Of a stretch of 64,000 nt of DNA, positions 6,978 to 16,194 are shown piece by piece. The DNA lies in NCBI RefSeq assembly GCF_020819555.1, contig NZ_JAJHJB010000025.1, positions 1 to 64,000 of the forward strand, read 5' to 3'. Numbering within the stretch: position 1 is the first letter of the stretch; each line of letters opens with the position of its first letter. The notes under the pieces were generated by a model that ran no database searches, was not told the DNA's origin, and saw nothing but the letters and a program-made list of their open reading frames with translations. The translations under genes and the position numbers were made by a program. This DNA comes from Pelosinus baikalensis. GTDB lineage: Bacteria; Bacillota; Negativicutes; DSM-13327.

Positions 6978-8606
6978 CTATGGGATCATCCATTGCAACC
7001 AGTAAGCTTGCACATAGGTCATAATACCAACGATAACAGCCAGTACTAGAGAATGTTTTACCGTAAAGCCAAACAAATCTCCTTCTTTACCAACTAATCC
7101 AGTAGCTGCAGTAGCTACTGCAATACTTTGTGGTGAAATCATCTTACCACAAACACCACCTGAGGAGTTTGCAGCAACTGTTAAAATAGGATCAACACCA
7201 ACTTGTGTTCCTGTAACAGCCTGCAAGTTGCCAAATAACGCATTTGCAGAAGTATCGGAACCAGTTAAGAATACACCCAACCATCCTAAAAATGGGGAGA
7301 AGAATGGGAAGAAAGAACCTGTACCTGCAAGGAATAAGCCAAGAGTTGAGCTCATACCGGAATAATTCATAATATAAGCCAAACCAAGAACACAAGGAAT
7401 CGTAATCAAAGGTTTTGTTAATTGTTTTAGTGTCTTTGTGAAAATGGAAATGAATCTTCCTGGTCCAACGCCTAATACTGCTGCTGTAATGATTGCTGCA
7501 ATAAACAAAGCCGTACCTGCTGCACTAAGCCAGTTAAGTTTATAAAGAGCTGCCATCGCAGTTGGCACTTTAGCGATTGGAGCCACCTGCATAACGACTT
7601 TATCCAAACCTGGTACTAAGAATTTCAGCGTAACAGCATCCAAAACCGCTACTACCGGTTTTAAGCCCCACAAGATAACCATTACAGTCAAGATAATGAA
7701 TGGAGACCATGCTTTCATTACTTTACCGAAAGTTAATGCTGCACGATTTGCAACAAGAGTAGGTGCTGGTTCATTAGCAAAGCGCCAAATGCTTTTTGGT
7801 TTCCAATATTTTAAGAAGATCGTTAAAGAGATAATACAAGCAAGTGAAGATAAAATATCGGGAAGTTCTGGTCCGATATAGTTGGAAGAAAACCATTGTA
7901 CACCAGCGAAAGAGATCCCTGCGACTAAACATGCAGGCAATACTTCTTTTGCAGCTTTCCAGCCTGACATTAATACAACTAACCAGATAGGAATAATAAT
8001 GGATAAGAAAGGTAATTGTCTACCAACCATGGCACTAATTTTCATAGTATCGAGTCCAGTTACTTGTCCAGCGACAATAATAGGAATACCAATACCACCA
8101 AAGGCCACAGGAGCTGTATTAGCGATCAGGCATAATCCAGCTGCATATAGAGGATTAAAACCAAGACCCACTAACATACCAGCGGAAATCGCAACTGGAG
8201 TACCAAAACCTGCTGCTCCTTCCAAGAAAGCACCGAAACCAAAAGCTATTAAAAGTGCTTGTAAACGACGGTCATCGGTAATTGTCGCAATTGAGTCTTT
8301 TACAATTTCAAATTGTCCTGTTTCTACTGTCATGTTGTAGATGAAAATAGCGGTAAGAACAATCCAAAAAATTGGGAATACCCCATATAAAGCACCCATA
8401 GCTGTCGCAGTAACTGCGATTCCTGCAGGCATTTGATATACAAAAATCGCTACTAACACTGCTGATGCTGCAGCAAGTGCGCCTGCGATTTGTCCTGGAG
8501 TACGACGAATGGCTAAAAGATAGAAAATTACAATAATAGGAATTGCTGCGAAAAGGGATGATAGCGCCAAATTGTTCATTGGATCATAAACTTGAGTCCA
8601 TGTCAT
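6978..8606 (-). CDS. lldP: L-lactate permease
   Basis: About 542 residues, LctP family, with about 13-14 hydrophobic helices and the family blocks GAAGFGTPVAI, GVFLTGSDTSANALFG and SPQSIAVA. It catalyses proton-coupled uptake (or exchange) of lactate and glycolate-type hydroxy acids across the cytoplasmic membrane. I chose ATG 8606 (MTWTQVYDPMNN), which matches the usual family start; the longer frame to 8717 runs back over lutC. The start has no evident ribosome site and lies only 21 bases from the divergent lutC start, so promoter signals must overlap coding sequence or have been lost. Confidence 0.92.
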   Translation of the reverse strand: MTWTQVYDPMNNLALSSLFAAIPIIVIFYLLAIRRTPGQIAGALAAASAVLVAIFVYQMPAGIAVTATAMGALYGVFPIFWIVLTAIFIYNMTVETGQFEIVKDSIATITDDRRLQALLIAFGFGAFLEGAAGFGTPVAISAGMLVGLGFNPLYAAGLCLIANTAPVAFGGIGIPIIVAGQVTGLDTMKISAMVGRQLPFLSIIIPIWLVVLMSGWKAAKEVLPACLVAGISFAGVQWFSSNYIGPELPDILSSLACIISLTIFLKYWKPKSIWRFANEPAPTLVANRAALTFGKVMKAWSPFIILTVMVILWGLKPVVAVLDAVTLKFLVPGLDKVVMQVAPIAKVPTAMAALYKLNWLSAAGTALFIAAIITAAVLGVGPGRFISIFTKTLKQLTKPLITIPCVLGLAYIMNYSGMSSTLGLFLAGTGSFFPFFSPFLGWLGVFLTGSDTSANALFGNLQAVTGTQVGVDPILTVAANSSGGVCGKMISPQSIAVATAATGLVGKEGDLFGFTVKHSLVLAVIVGIMTYVQAYWLQWMIP

Positions 8607-8627
8607 TAAAAAGCGAGGACGTGACTT

Positions 8628-9233
8628 ATGAAAAAAGTAAGTAATAATTGGAAGCAAGCTTTCCCACCCGAAAGCGTCGGAACCGAATTTTTCGAGGAAT
8701 TTGCAATGCGTGCCCAAAATGTTGCAGCTAAGGTATTTAGAGTAAAAACAGCAGCAGAAGCCCAGTCAGTAATTGTCGAAATCATAAAATCCAGCAATGC
8801 CAAAAAAGTGGTGGCGACTCCTGAAGTAGTATCCCCGTTAGAACTCCCTACTATACTAAAATCCATGAATTTAAATTTATATACTGAGCAATCAGATATT
8901 CGAACTCATGCCGATACATCAGATGTAGGTATTGCCTGTGTGGAGTTTGGCATTGCCGAAACGGGTAGTGTCTGTGAAGATGGTCTTGCCATTGAACAGC
9001 GTCTCATTACAACTCTCCCTCCCATATCGATTGTTGTAATGAATAGTGCAAATGTGGTACCTACCATAGAAGCAGCCTTTGAAACGATTTCCAAGGTATT
9101 TGATCACGGTTACATCAGCTTCATCACTGGCCCTAGCCGTACATCAGACATTGAGAGAGTGTTAACTATCGGTGTACACGGACCTAGCCAACTAGTAATT
9201 ATTGCTATCGATGAAGAAATAAGGGAGGTATGA
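8628..9233 (+). CDS. lutC: LUD-domain lactate utilisation protein LutC
   Basis: 201 residues forming a single LUD domain (about 35-200), with typical DVGIACVEFGIAETGSVC, TTLPPISIVV and the TGPSRTSDIE block near the C-terminus. LutC is one part of the iron-sulfur lactate oxidation complex that converts L-lactate to pyruvate. The ATG follows GAGGACGTG. Only four bases separate it from the fused lutB-lutA gene, so the two form an operon. It is divergent from lldP with a 21-bp gap. Confidence 0.9.
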   Translation: MKKVSNNWKQAFPPESVGTEFFEEFAMRAQNVAAKVFRVKTAAEAQSVIVEIIKSSNAKKVVATPEVVSPLELPTILKSMNLNLYTEQSDIRTHADTSDVGIACVEFGIAETGSVCEDGLAIEQRLITTLPPISIVVMNSANVVPTIEAAFETISKVFDHGYISFITGPSRTSDIERVLTIGVHGPSQLVIIAIDEEIREV

Positions 9234-9237
9234 AATA

Positions 9238-11406
9238 ATGTCTAGCAATCGTAATCTAAAACAAGAAATTAACGAAAAATTAATGGATGAGACCTTGCGC
9301 GGTTCTTTAAATCGATTTGCAGAAGCATATCCAATTGCTCGCGCTAAGGCTTATGAAAATGTTGATGACATCGATTCCTTACGTAACTCTGTAAGAGATA
9401 TGAAAATAGCTACCGTGGAAAACTTGGAGAAAATTGCTGATCAATTCGAAGAACAAGTAACCAAAAGAGGCGGAAAAGTGTTTCGCGCCAAAGATGGAGA
9501 TGCGTTAAAAGAATATCTCTTTAATCTGTGCAAGGAAAAAGGCGTTAAACGAATTGCGAAATCCAAATCTATGGCTACCGAAGAAATTCATCTGAATCAC
9601 TTTTTAGAAGAAAAAGGGTTACATGTTAAAGAAACAGATTTAGGGGAGTGGATTATTTCCATTGCTGGACATAAACCATCTCACATGGTTATGCCTGCCA
9701 TTCACCTTGATCGAAATCAGGTTGCAAAATATTTTTCTCAAGAACTCAATAAAGACATTGAGCCTGATATTGCTTACATGGTACAAGAGGCCAGAATCGC
9801 CTTAAGGGATGAATTCCTGCAAGCGGATATGGGTATTACAGGTGCCAATTTCGGTATTGCAGAAAACGGTGCTACCGGACTGGTAACCAATGAAGGAAAT
9901 GCCCGCTTAGTAGCAACTCTACCACCAATTCAGGTCGTCATTATTGGTTATGAAAAATTGATTCCTACCATTAAAGATGCCGTGCCGATTTTAAGAACCT
10001 TGCCAAGGAATGCAACCGGCCAGCTTATGACTAGTTATATGAGTATGATTTCTGGTGCTGCTCCTGCCTTAGTAAAAAAAGATGGTCAATGGGTAGAGCA
10101 AGAAAAAGAACTTCATGTCATTCTTTTTGATAACGGACGTTTAAAAGCAGCAAAAGACGATAAACTAAAACAAATTTACCAATGCGTTCGCTGTGCTTCC
10201 TGTTTGAATGTTTGCCCAGTTTATACCTTGGTTGGCGGACATGTTTACGGCCATATTTATGCCGGTGGCATTGGTGCCATCTTAACAGCTCTCTTAAATA
10301 GTATGGACGATTTTAAACAAATTAATGAAATGTGTATTGGCTGTCGTCGTTGTACTGAAATCTGTCCTGGTAAAATTGATATTCCTGGCCTGATTGAATA
10401 TCTTCGAGCAAAATCGGTTGAACAAGACGGCCTGCCTTTTGGTGTAAAAGCAGTCTTTGAAAACGTTCTTGCCAATCGAAAAGTCTTCCACAATTTACTG
10501 CGTTTAGCCTCAATTGGACAAAAACCTTTTACCACTGGACGTGTTATTAGACATTTACCATTGTTCTTTGCTGGTTTAGCAGCTGATCGCAGTTTACCAG
10601 CCGTAGCAGACAAACCGTTTAGAGATCGAGTAAAAAAAGTTACTAAAAAGATAGACAAACCAGTTAAACGTGTTGCCTTCTTCAGTGGTTGTAATATCGA
10701 CTTTATCTTCCCTGAAACCGGAGAATCCGTCTATAAAGTACTACAAGATCTCAATATGGAAGTTGTCTTCCCTGAAGATCAAAGTTGCTGCGGTAAGCCA
10801 GTATTAGGTATGGGTGACCATGAAACGGCTAGAAAAATTGCCAAACAAAATATTATTGCCTTTGAAGAAGCTAAAGCTGACTATATTATGTTTGCCTGCC
10901 CAACTTGCGCTGAAACTTGGCATCTTACCTATGTAGAACTGTTTAAAGATGATCCAGAGTGGAGCAAACGAGTCGAAAAACTCGTTCACAATGTACGTGA
11001 ATTTACCAGCTTTGTTGCTGGTGAATATGATAAGGCTGGCCGTCTAAGCAAAACTACTGGCGGACAAAAAGTAACCTATCATGATTCTTGTCATATGAAA
11101 CGTGGTCTTAATGTGCACACTGAACCTAGACAACTGCTAGAATCTGCACCTGGTTATGATTTCGTCGAAATGAAAGATTGCGATAAATGCTGCGGTATGG
11201 CTGGTGCATTCGGTGTGAAATATACAGAACTATCTATGCCGATCTTAAAAAAGAAAATTGATAATATTAAAGACAGCGGTGCTGAAGTAATTGCTGTAGC
11301 CTGCCCAGCCTGCATGATGCAAATTCAAGGTGGATTGGATAAACAAGCTCCTAATGTTAAAATTAAGCATGTTGCAGAAATTATTGCCGAACAAATCAAA
11401 GACTAG
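9238..11406 (+). CDS. lutB: fused LutB-LutA iron-sulfur lactate oxidation protein
   Basis: 722 residues, close to the sum of separate Bacillus LutB (about 480) and LutA (about 240). Domains in order: a LUD domain (about 75-300, with GITGANFGIAENGA), two [4Fe-4S] clusters (CVRCASCLNVCP near 314 and CIGCRRCTEICP near 365), then two CCG domains of the LutA/GlpC type (SGCN...SCCGKP near 483-525 and DSCH...KCCGMAG near 617-660). Such CCG modules bind non-cubane iron-sulfur clusters in heterodisulfide-reductase-like proteins. The protein should pass electrons from lactate to a carrier. GGGAGGT precedes the ATG. A very strong terminator follows. Confidence 0.9.
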   Translation: MSSNRNLKQEINEKLMDETLRGSLNRFAEAYPIARAKAYENVDDIDSLRNSVRDMKIATVENLEKIADQFEEQVTKRGGKVFRAKDGDALKEYLFNLCKEKGVKRIAKSKSMATEEIHLNHFLEEKGLHVKETDLGEWIISIAGHKPSHMVMPAIHLDRNQVAKYFSQELNKDIEPDIAYMVQEARIALRDEFLQADMGITGANFGIAENGATGLVTNEGNARLVATLPPIQVVIIGYEKLIPTIKDAVPILRTLPRNATGQLMTSYMSMISGAAPALVKKDGQWVEQEKELHVILFDNGRLKAAKDDKLKQIYQCVRCASCLNVCPVYTLVGGHVYGHIYAGGIGAILTALLNSMDDFKQINEMCIGCRRCTEICPGKIDIPGLIEYLRAKSVEQDGLPFGVKAVFENVLANRKVFHNLLRLASIGQKPFTTGRVIRHLPLFFAGLAADRSLPAVADKPFRDRVKKVTKKIDKPVKRVAFFSGCNIDFIFPETGESVYKVLQDLNMEVVFPEDQSCCGKPVLGMGDHETARKIAKQNIIAFEEAKADYIMFACPTCAETWHLTYVELFKDDPEWSKRVEKLVHNVREFTSFVAGEYDKAGRLSKTTGGQKVTYHDSCHMKRGLNVHTEPRQLLESAPGYDFVEMKDCDKCCGMAGAFGVKYTELSMPILKKKIDNIKDSGAEVIAVACPACMMQIQGGLDKQAPNVKIKHVAEIIAEQIKD

Positions 11407-11407
11407 T

Positions 11408-11454
11408 AAGATGACAAGGGGTTGAGAGCATTGCTCTCAACCCCTTGTCATCTT
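11408..11454 (+). terminator. strong terminator of the lut operon
   Basis: A perfect 23-bp inverted repeat around a single T at 11431 (inner part GAGAGCA-T-TGCTCTC), with CTTT at the exit. It starts two bases after the lutB stop codon. Confidence 0.85.
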
Positions 11455-11530
11455 TGGTAGTTTATAATTCTGAGGAATAACATTTTTTCTTATAATTTAA
11501 GTTTTGTAAGTTAAAAAACATAAGATATTA

Positions 11531-11591
11531 TGAACCACAAAGGCACAATGCCGCTGACGCGGCACACAAAGGAGAACAAAAATAGTGGTTC
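11531..11591. repeat. dispersed ACCACARAG intergenic repeat, copy A
   Basis: Begins TGAACCACAAAGGCACA and ends GTGGTTCGA, so the ends form an inverted repeat; an inner GCCGC..GCGGC stem is also present. The flank GTGGTTCGATTCGTTTTA is the exact reverse complement of the start of copy D (near 59,531). Related copies lie at 44,105 and 47,333. Confidence 0.6.
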
Positions 11592-11630
11592 GATTCGTTT
11601 TATATTTTTTAAAGAATACTAAGTGATTTC

Positions 11631-12149
11631 TTAAGACAGCATTAAAATACCTTTGCTCTTTAGCTCTTCTTTGATCTTAGTCAAGACTTCTTCATTAGGT
11701 ATCTCTATGGTATGTAAGTGTACGCCACCAGTGATACTTGCTAACTGCTCTGCCTTGCCATCTTTTAACTTATGCAGAAATTCTCCGATTTCGCGACGTG
11801 ATCCTAGCATTAAATTCGCCTTTAACTCACCGTATAAGGAATGATCCACAATGACATCAAGCACCTTACCACCATTGTCTACAATAATAGATAGTTCTTC
11901 TTCTAATTCATCTTGACTGTGCTTACAAGCTAAGGTAGCTTTAATACTCTTAGAACTTTCTACCAATGGCAATAGATATCCTTGAGGCGTAGCATATATC
12001 ACATTTCCTGCAGCGCGTAAAATAGCAAAATCAGTAACAATCACTTGACGGCTAACACCTAGTTCTTTCGCCAACCAAGTCCCTGTCAATGGCTGCTCTG
12101 CTGTCCTTAGTTTCTCTAACAATCGTCCTCGTCGCTCTTTTGCATCCAT
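11631..12149 (-). CDS. niaR: transcriptional repressor NiaR
   Basis: 172 residues. An N-terminal HTH_11 winged helix (about 5-60, GTWLAKELGVSRQVIVTDFAI) is joined to a C-terminal 3H domain (about 75-165) named for three conserved histidines, here in DHSLYGE, GGVHLHT and nearby. NiaR binds nicotinic acid with a metal ion and represses NAD synthesis and niacin uptake genes. The window contains a good candidate target, the niaP-type permease at 4501-5820. It is a monocistronic gene; no similar operator is seen ahead of itself. Confidence 0.9.
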   Translation of the reverse strand: MDAKERRGRLLEKLRTAEQPLTGTWLAKELGVSRQVIVTDFAILRAAGNVIYATPQGYLLPLVESSKSIKATLACKHSQDELEEELSIIVDNGGKVLDVIVDHSLYGELKANLMLGSRREIGEFLHKLKDGKAEQLASITGGVHLHTIEIPNEEVLTKIKEELKSKGILMLS

Positions 12150-12366
12150 TACTATGCCCCCTATACTACTATTTTAAATTAAGAAAGCTTCACAACCATC
12201 TTAATTGATATGCCTTTTAGCAAACAGAACCCTTTCAGTTTCACAATTCGGCCAAAATGAAATTTTTCCTGCTCATTGTCTATCATTATCCATATTACAT
12301 AGGATTATGATAAACAAAAAATGAGTATCAGAATCTTCATTCCAATACCCATTATCGTTTCTAATT

Positions 12367-12442
<76 letters not shown>

Positions 12443-12452
12443 GTATACTATT

Positions 12453-12527
12453 TGGTGACCCGTGGGGGAATCGAACCCCCGTTATCGCCGTGAAAGGGCG
12501 GTGTCTTAACCGCTTGACCAACGGGCC
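12453..12527 (-). tRNA. tRNA-Glu (anticodon TTC)
   Basis: A complete cloverleaf with acceptor GGCCCGT/ACGGGTC, anticodon loop CTTTCAC and encoded CCA. Ten bases separate it from tRNA-Val. Confidence 0.95.
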
Positions 12528-12532
12528 ACATA

Positions 12533-12608
12533 TGGCTCCTCGAGTAGGACTCGAACCTACGACCGATCGGTTAACAGCCGATTGCTCTACCAACTGAGCT
12601 ATCGAGGA
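12533..12608 (-). tRNA. tRNA-Asn (anticodon GTT)
   Basis: A complete cloverleaf with acceptor TCCTCGA/TCGAGGA, discriminator G, anticodon loop CTGTTAA and encoded CCA. First gene of the Asn-Glu-Val cluster. Confidence 0.95.
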
Positions 12609-12702
12609 ATAACAACATTTATCATTATATATTATCTTAACCATAAATGCAATAGGGTAAACTAACTTTTTTTATTTTATTACAAAAAAGTAGTTATCAG
12701 TC

Positions 12703-13536
12703 TTATTTCAATAATTCTTGCACAAAATTCGGCAGCACAAATGAACTTTTGTGAATGTCTTTATTGTAATATCGAGTAGTTAGCCCTTGAAGATTTTCCA
12801 TACTAGATTTAATCGGATCATATTTCTTGGAGCCTATGGTGAAGCAATGTAATCCGCTAGGGTAAGTAGGAATGTTCGCCAAATACATTTTCGTAATAGG
12901 AAATAATTGGCGAATCTCTTTATTTACATATGTAATTAACTCTTGATGATAAAAAGGAGATTCTGTTTGCTGTACAAACAGTCCATCTTCTTTTAACGCC
13001 TTATACACATTAGTATAAAACTCAGGTGTAAACAAACCTTTACCAGGGCCTATAGGATCGGAGCAGTCTACAATGATAATATCATATTTATTTTCAGCTT
13101 CTTTCATATGAGAAATACCATCACCAATTTTAAGCTCCAATTTAGGATGCTTATGAATTATAGCTTCACTAATTTCCGGCAGAAATTTTTTACAGACATC
13201 AACCACCAAACCGTCAATTTCAACCATTTCTGCTTTCTCAACACAATCATGCCTTACAACCTCACGAATTGTACCGCCATCACCACCGCCAATGACTAGT
13301 ACCTTCTTAGGGCTAGGATGGGTAAATAAAGGAACGTGAACAATCATTTCATGATAAATAAATTCATCAGTCACCGATGTTTGAAACACACCATCCAGCA
13401 CTAACATGCGGCCGAATTGGTGAGAATCCACTACCGCGATCTCCTGAAAATCAGACTTTCCCATAAATAATGTTTCTTTTACGCGCGCTCGTAATTCTAA
13501 GTCTTTTGTTTGCGCCTCGCTAATCCATATATCCAT
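12703..13536 (-). CDS. speE: spermidine synthase (polyamine aminopropyltransferase)
   Basis: 277 residues, the usual length. It shows the nucleotide-binding loop VIGGGDGGTIREV (about 80-92), the acidic VEIDG, and the catalytic region VDCSDPIGPG (about 153-162). It transfers an aminopropyl group from decarboxylated S-adenosylmethionine to putrescine in the cytoplasm. GGAGGG precedes ATG 13536. No speD, speA or speB lies nearby. A possible 37-residue membrane peptide gene (13604-13717) lies just upstream on the same strand. Confidence 0.93.
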   Translation of the reverse strand: MDIWISEAQTKDLELRARVKETLFMGKSDFQEIAVVDSHQFGRMLVLDGVFQTSVTDEFIYHEMIVHVPLFTHPSPKKVLVIGGGDGGTIREVVRHDCVEKAEMVEIDGLVVDVCKKFLPEISEAIIHKHPKLELKIGDGISHMKEAENKYDIIIVDCSDPIGPGKGLFTPEFYTNVYKALKEDGLFVQQTESPFYHQELITYVNKEIRQLFPITKMYLANIPTYPSGLHCFTIGSKKYDPIKSSMENLQGLTTRYYNKDIHKSSFVLPNFVQELLK

Positions 13537-13603
13537 CTTTGCTTCCCTCCAACTTTTTTATTTTATCGATGTTCTCTCTTATTCAGAGGCTATATGTCCA
13601 CTA

Positions 13604-13717
13604 TTATGAATTCATTTTAATTACAGCCAGTACCATTGTGCAATATACCGCCGCCATTGCAATCATTCTAAGAAATCCTTCTTTCCCAGATTCTTCTATA
13701 TTTATAAATTCTATCAT
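13604..13717 (-). CDS. possible 37-residue membrane peptide upstream of speE
   Basis: A short frame starting MIEFINIEESGKEGF, followed by one hydrophobic segment (MIAMAAVYCTMVLAVI) and a short polar tail. AAGG lies seven bases before ATG. It ends 67 bases before speE on the same strand, so it could be cotranscribed. The shape (amphipathic start, one membrane helix) fits a small membrane peptide, but the frame could occur by chance. Confidence 0.35.
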   Translation of the reverse strand: MIEFINIEESGKEGFLRMIAMAAVYCTMVLAVIKMNS

Positions 13718-13822
13718 AAAATAGCCTTGGGGAAAAGGTCTATTTCTTTTCCCCCATCACCTAACGCAGCATCAACCCTAATTCTTGTCGGCTTATTTTT
13801 TTCGAAGAGTTGCGTTGCCTTA

Positions 13823-14101
13823 CTAGTTACAATTAGATTTACCTGTCATATCGTCTTTTATTCCTAAATCACCTGGACAAGTCCCCTTTGGCGTATTCCA
13901 GATAGAATTAATCGCATGTGTCGCATTTAATTGAGTCATTAGCCAAATATAGGTATCACGAAACTGATATAAATCAAATTGCGTACTTTTTATTCCATTA
14001 AGAATCCAAGCTCCTAACCAAATTATAATAAAAATTGCAGTATAGGCTCCAATACACTTATTGGGGAAATAAATAACCTGTTGAATATTTCTCCACATCA
14101 T
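13823..14101 (-). CDS. small membrane protein of unknown function
   Basis: 92 residues. One strong hydrophobic segment (about 18-37, AYTAIFIIIWLGAWIL) is followed by a polar, mostly extracytoplasmic-looking domain containing CPGDLG and a C-terminal SNCN, so two cysteines could form a disulfide outside the membrane. GGAGGGTGAG precedes the ATG. Unrecognised family; located between speE and dcuC. Confidence 0.55.
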   Translation of the reverse strand: MMWRNIQQVIYFPNKCIGAYTAIFIIIWLGAWILNGIKSTQFDLYQFRDTYIWLMTQLNATHAINSIWNTPKGTCPGDLGIKDDMTGKSNCN

Positions 14102-14207
14102 ATCTCACCCTCCACAAGTAGATTTATCTGCTAATAAATAGTCTTTCCTTATCCTATTCTGCACAAGTAAAAGAGTTATCGCTCAAATACGATAAATTCT
14201 ATAAAAA

Positions 14208-14248
14208 AGGCCCTCTCATTTTATCCCAGAGACAAAATGAGAGGGCCT
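14208..14248 (-). terminator. terminator of dcuC
   Basis: AGGCCCTCTCATTTT pairs with AAAATGAGAGGGCCT and is followed on the minus strand by a run of T. It begins 13 bases past the dcuC stop codon. Confidence 0.85.
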
Positions 14249-14260
14249 CTTACATGCTGA

Positions 14261-15628
14261 TTATCGATAGAAGTAAATAAAGGTAGCAGCCACATTCACA
14301 ATAAGGGCACCAATCATGGGAATAGATGTACGTTTTACTACATCAATTGGCGATACATTTGCAATACCTGAAACGACTACAATAACTGCAGTAATTGGTG
14401 ACATACTGCGGGCAATACTTGCAGCAAAATGCATTGGCAATAGCATCAGGACAGGAGCAATATCCATCTTAGCGGCTACAACGGGAGTTAAAGCTACAAA
14501 AGCAAAGAATGGTGCATTGCCTGACCCCATGACTACAGATGATACCGCAATAATCGATACCATGACAATAATCATACCAGCTCCACCAAAACCTGCTGAT
14601 TGAGCAGAACTAATAATCGATTCAATGGCTCCCACTGATTTTAACCCCTGAGCAAAGGTTTCCCCTGCTACGACCAAGGTAACTACAGCAGCAAACTGAA
14701 TGCCCATACCGTCAAAAAAAACTTGCAGATCAGCAAAGACTTTTTTAATATCTCTTTTACGAAGAAACTCAAAAATCATAGATACAAATAAACTAATAAA
14801 CATCGCATTCACAATATCCATTTTAATTCCTTTAATGCCAATATCACTAAAGGCTAAAATCAGTACTAAAGGCACGACAGGCAATAAGGCAAAAATCCCT
14901 GGAGGAAGCTCCTCTTCTGTTTTATTCGTGACTATCTCTGCCCGCTCTACAATATGCCCTTGTTTTTTATCAAACCACTGTTGGACAAAATAATGTAATA
15001 CCGCAACTACCACCATTACTGTTAAAGCAACGGGAATTTGATACTGGGTCCAATAAGTCGCAATGTCCATACCAGCAGTATTAGCTGACAAGACGCTGCC
15101 AGGATCTCCAGGGCTCCAATCCAAGCACAAAGTAGTACCAATAACAGCCGTAGCAGCTAGTCGGCTGACGCCAAGGCGTATTAAAATAGGAAACATAGTA
15201 ACCATGAGCAGCATGCCTAAACCAGAGGCACTGTTGATAAACAAGCCTAATACCTGACCAACTAAATAACACGCAGCCAACATTACATAGGGAGCATGAA
15301 GTTTTTGCAATGGCTTTATGGCAATATTTACCAAAGCCTTGCTAGCTCCAATATGATCCATATATCGAGCAAAACCTCCCACTGCCATAATACTAAGACC
15401 AAGACCAGCGGCTCTGCCACTCAACGTCTTTTTGATAAATTCAAACAAATCAAACCAAATGAGTCCCGTACTCTCCTTAACTGGCAAAATCGTTCCCAAA
15501 CCAAAAATAACAGCACATGACATAAGAATAAGACCACCAAAAACTAAAACAGCTTGTGTCTTGTATTGCTTTAAAATCATGTAGACAACCATTGACGTAA
15601 CAATAAGTGCTAATAGTATTCCTAACAT
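14261..15628 (-). CDS. dcuC: DcuC-family C4-dicarboxylate transporter
   Basis: 455 residues with about 11-12 hydrophobic helices. The family hallmarks are a conserved GSGNAPFFAF block (about 370-380) and the C-terminal MSPITAVIVVVSG. DcuC proteins export succinate or exchange dicarboxylates under anaerobic conditions. AGGAGGAAGG precedes ATG 15628. It is a single gene with its own terminator. Exact substrate cannot be read from sequence; related proteins also carry short-chain fatty or amino acids. Confidence 0.82.
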   Translation of the reverse strand: MLGILLALIVTSMVVYMILKQYKTQAVLVFGGLILMSCAVIFGLGTILPVKESTGLIWFDLFEFIKKTLSGRAAGLGLSIMAVGGFARYMDHIGASKALVNIAIKPLQKLHAPYVMLAACYLVGQVLGLFINSASGLGMLLMVTMFPILIRLGVSRLAATAVIGTTLCLDWSPGDPGSVLSANTAGMDIATYWTQYQIPVALTVMVVVAVLHYFVQQWFDKKQGHIVERAEIVTNKTEEELPPGIFALLPVVPLVLILAFSDIGIKGIKMDIVNAMFISLFVSMIFEFLRKRDIKKVFADLQVFFDGMGIQFAAVVTLVVAGETFAQGLKSVGAIESIISSAQSAGFGGAGMIIVMVSIIAVSSVVMGSGNAPFFAFVALTPVVAAKMDIAPVLMLLPMHFAASIARSMSPITAVIVVVSGIANVSPIDVVKRTSIPMIGALIVNVAATFIYFYR

Positions 15629-15837
15629 CTTTATTCCTTCCTCCTATATATCCCTTTCCTCTTTACCATCTGAAGACAAACTCGTTTTCCTACAGTAAAT
15701 ATATTGAAAATGCATTATATATAGTTCTATAAATCTTCATTTTCTCCTGCAGGTGGACATTGTTTTTGTAATTAAATTTATTATATATTTTGAAAATTTA
15801 ATAAATTTAATTATAATTTACATTTCTCAATATCTAG

Positions 15838-15866
15838 TTACTTTTACTTGGTGAATATTATATAAT
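15838..15866 (+). promoter_or_regulatory. candidate sigma-A promoter
   Basis: TTACTT, a 17-base spacer and TATAAT (15861-15866), placed 36 bases ahead of the small gene that starts at 15902. The surrounding sequence (15650-15860) is extremely AT-rich and otherwise empty. Confidence 0.5.
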
Positions 15867-15901
15867 CAATGAAGCACTATAAATTATATTATGAGGTACC
15901 T

Positions 15902-16132
15902 ATGAGTAAAATGACAATAGCACATCTTAAGACAGGCATTATTTTTGGTGATAATAACACCGCAGAATATGTATATTTGCCAGCCAGCGAAATTGGCATG
16001 GAAGAACCCTTATGCGTTCTTGAAACACCTAACGGACGGCAAGATCTCAATATGAAACAAGCCTTATCTTTTATATTAAAACTCAGCTTAAGACCAGTAT
16101 GTCACCCTCGATTAGGGCGTAGTTCTTTCTAG
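15902..16132 (+). CDS. small protein of unknown function
   Basis: 76 residues starting MSKMTIAHLKTG, with a beta-rich, soluble character and no known motif. I chose ATG 15902 because GAGGTACC lies just upstream; the ATG at 15869 has no ribosome site. It has its own promoter candidate and is followed by a hairpin at 16144-16182, so it looks like an independent unit. One of the few plus-strand genes here. Confidence 0.55.
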   Translation: MSKMTIAHLKTGIIFGDNNTAEYVYLPASEIGMEEPLCVLETPNGRQDLNMKQALSFILKLSLRPVCHPRLGRSSF

Positions 16133-16143
16133 CTTGATTAGAG

Positions 16144-16182
16144 TAAAGCCTTTCTTATTTTGCAGCATAGAAAAGGCCTTAT
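16144..16182. terminator. bidirectional hairpin between convergent genes
   Basis: TAAAGCCTTTCT pairs imperfectly with AGAAAAGGCCTTA. It lies between the convergent small gene (ends 16132) and the NUDIX gene (ends 16195), with A- and T-rich flanks. Confidence 0.55.
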
Positions 16183-16194
16183 TACTTAGTCTTG

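Noticed and set aside
7192..8340. Plus- and minus-strand frames inside lldP
   Set aside because: They are shadows of the permease gene with no ribosome sites and no recognisable domains.
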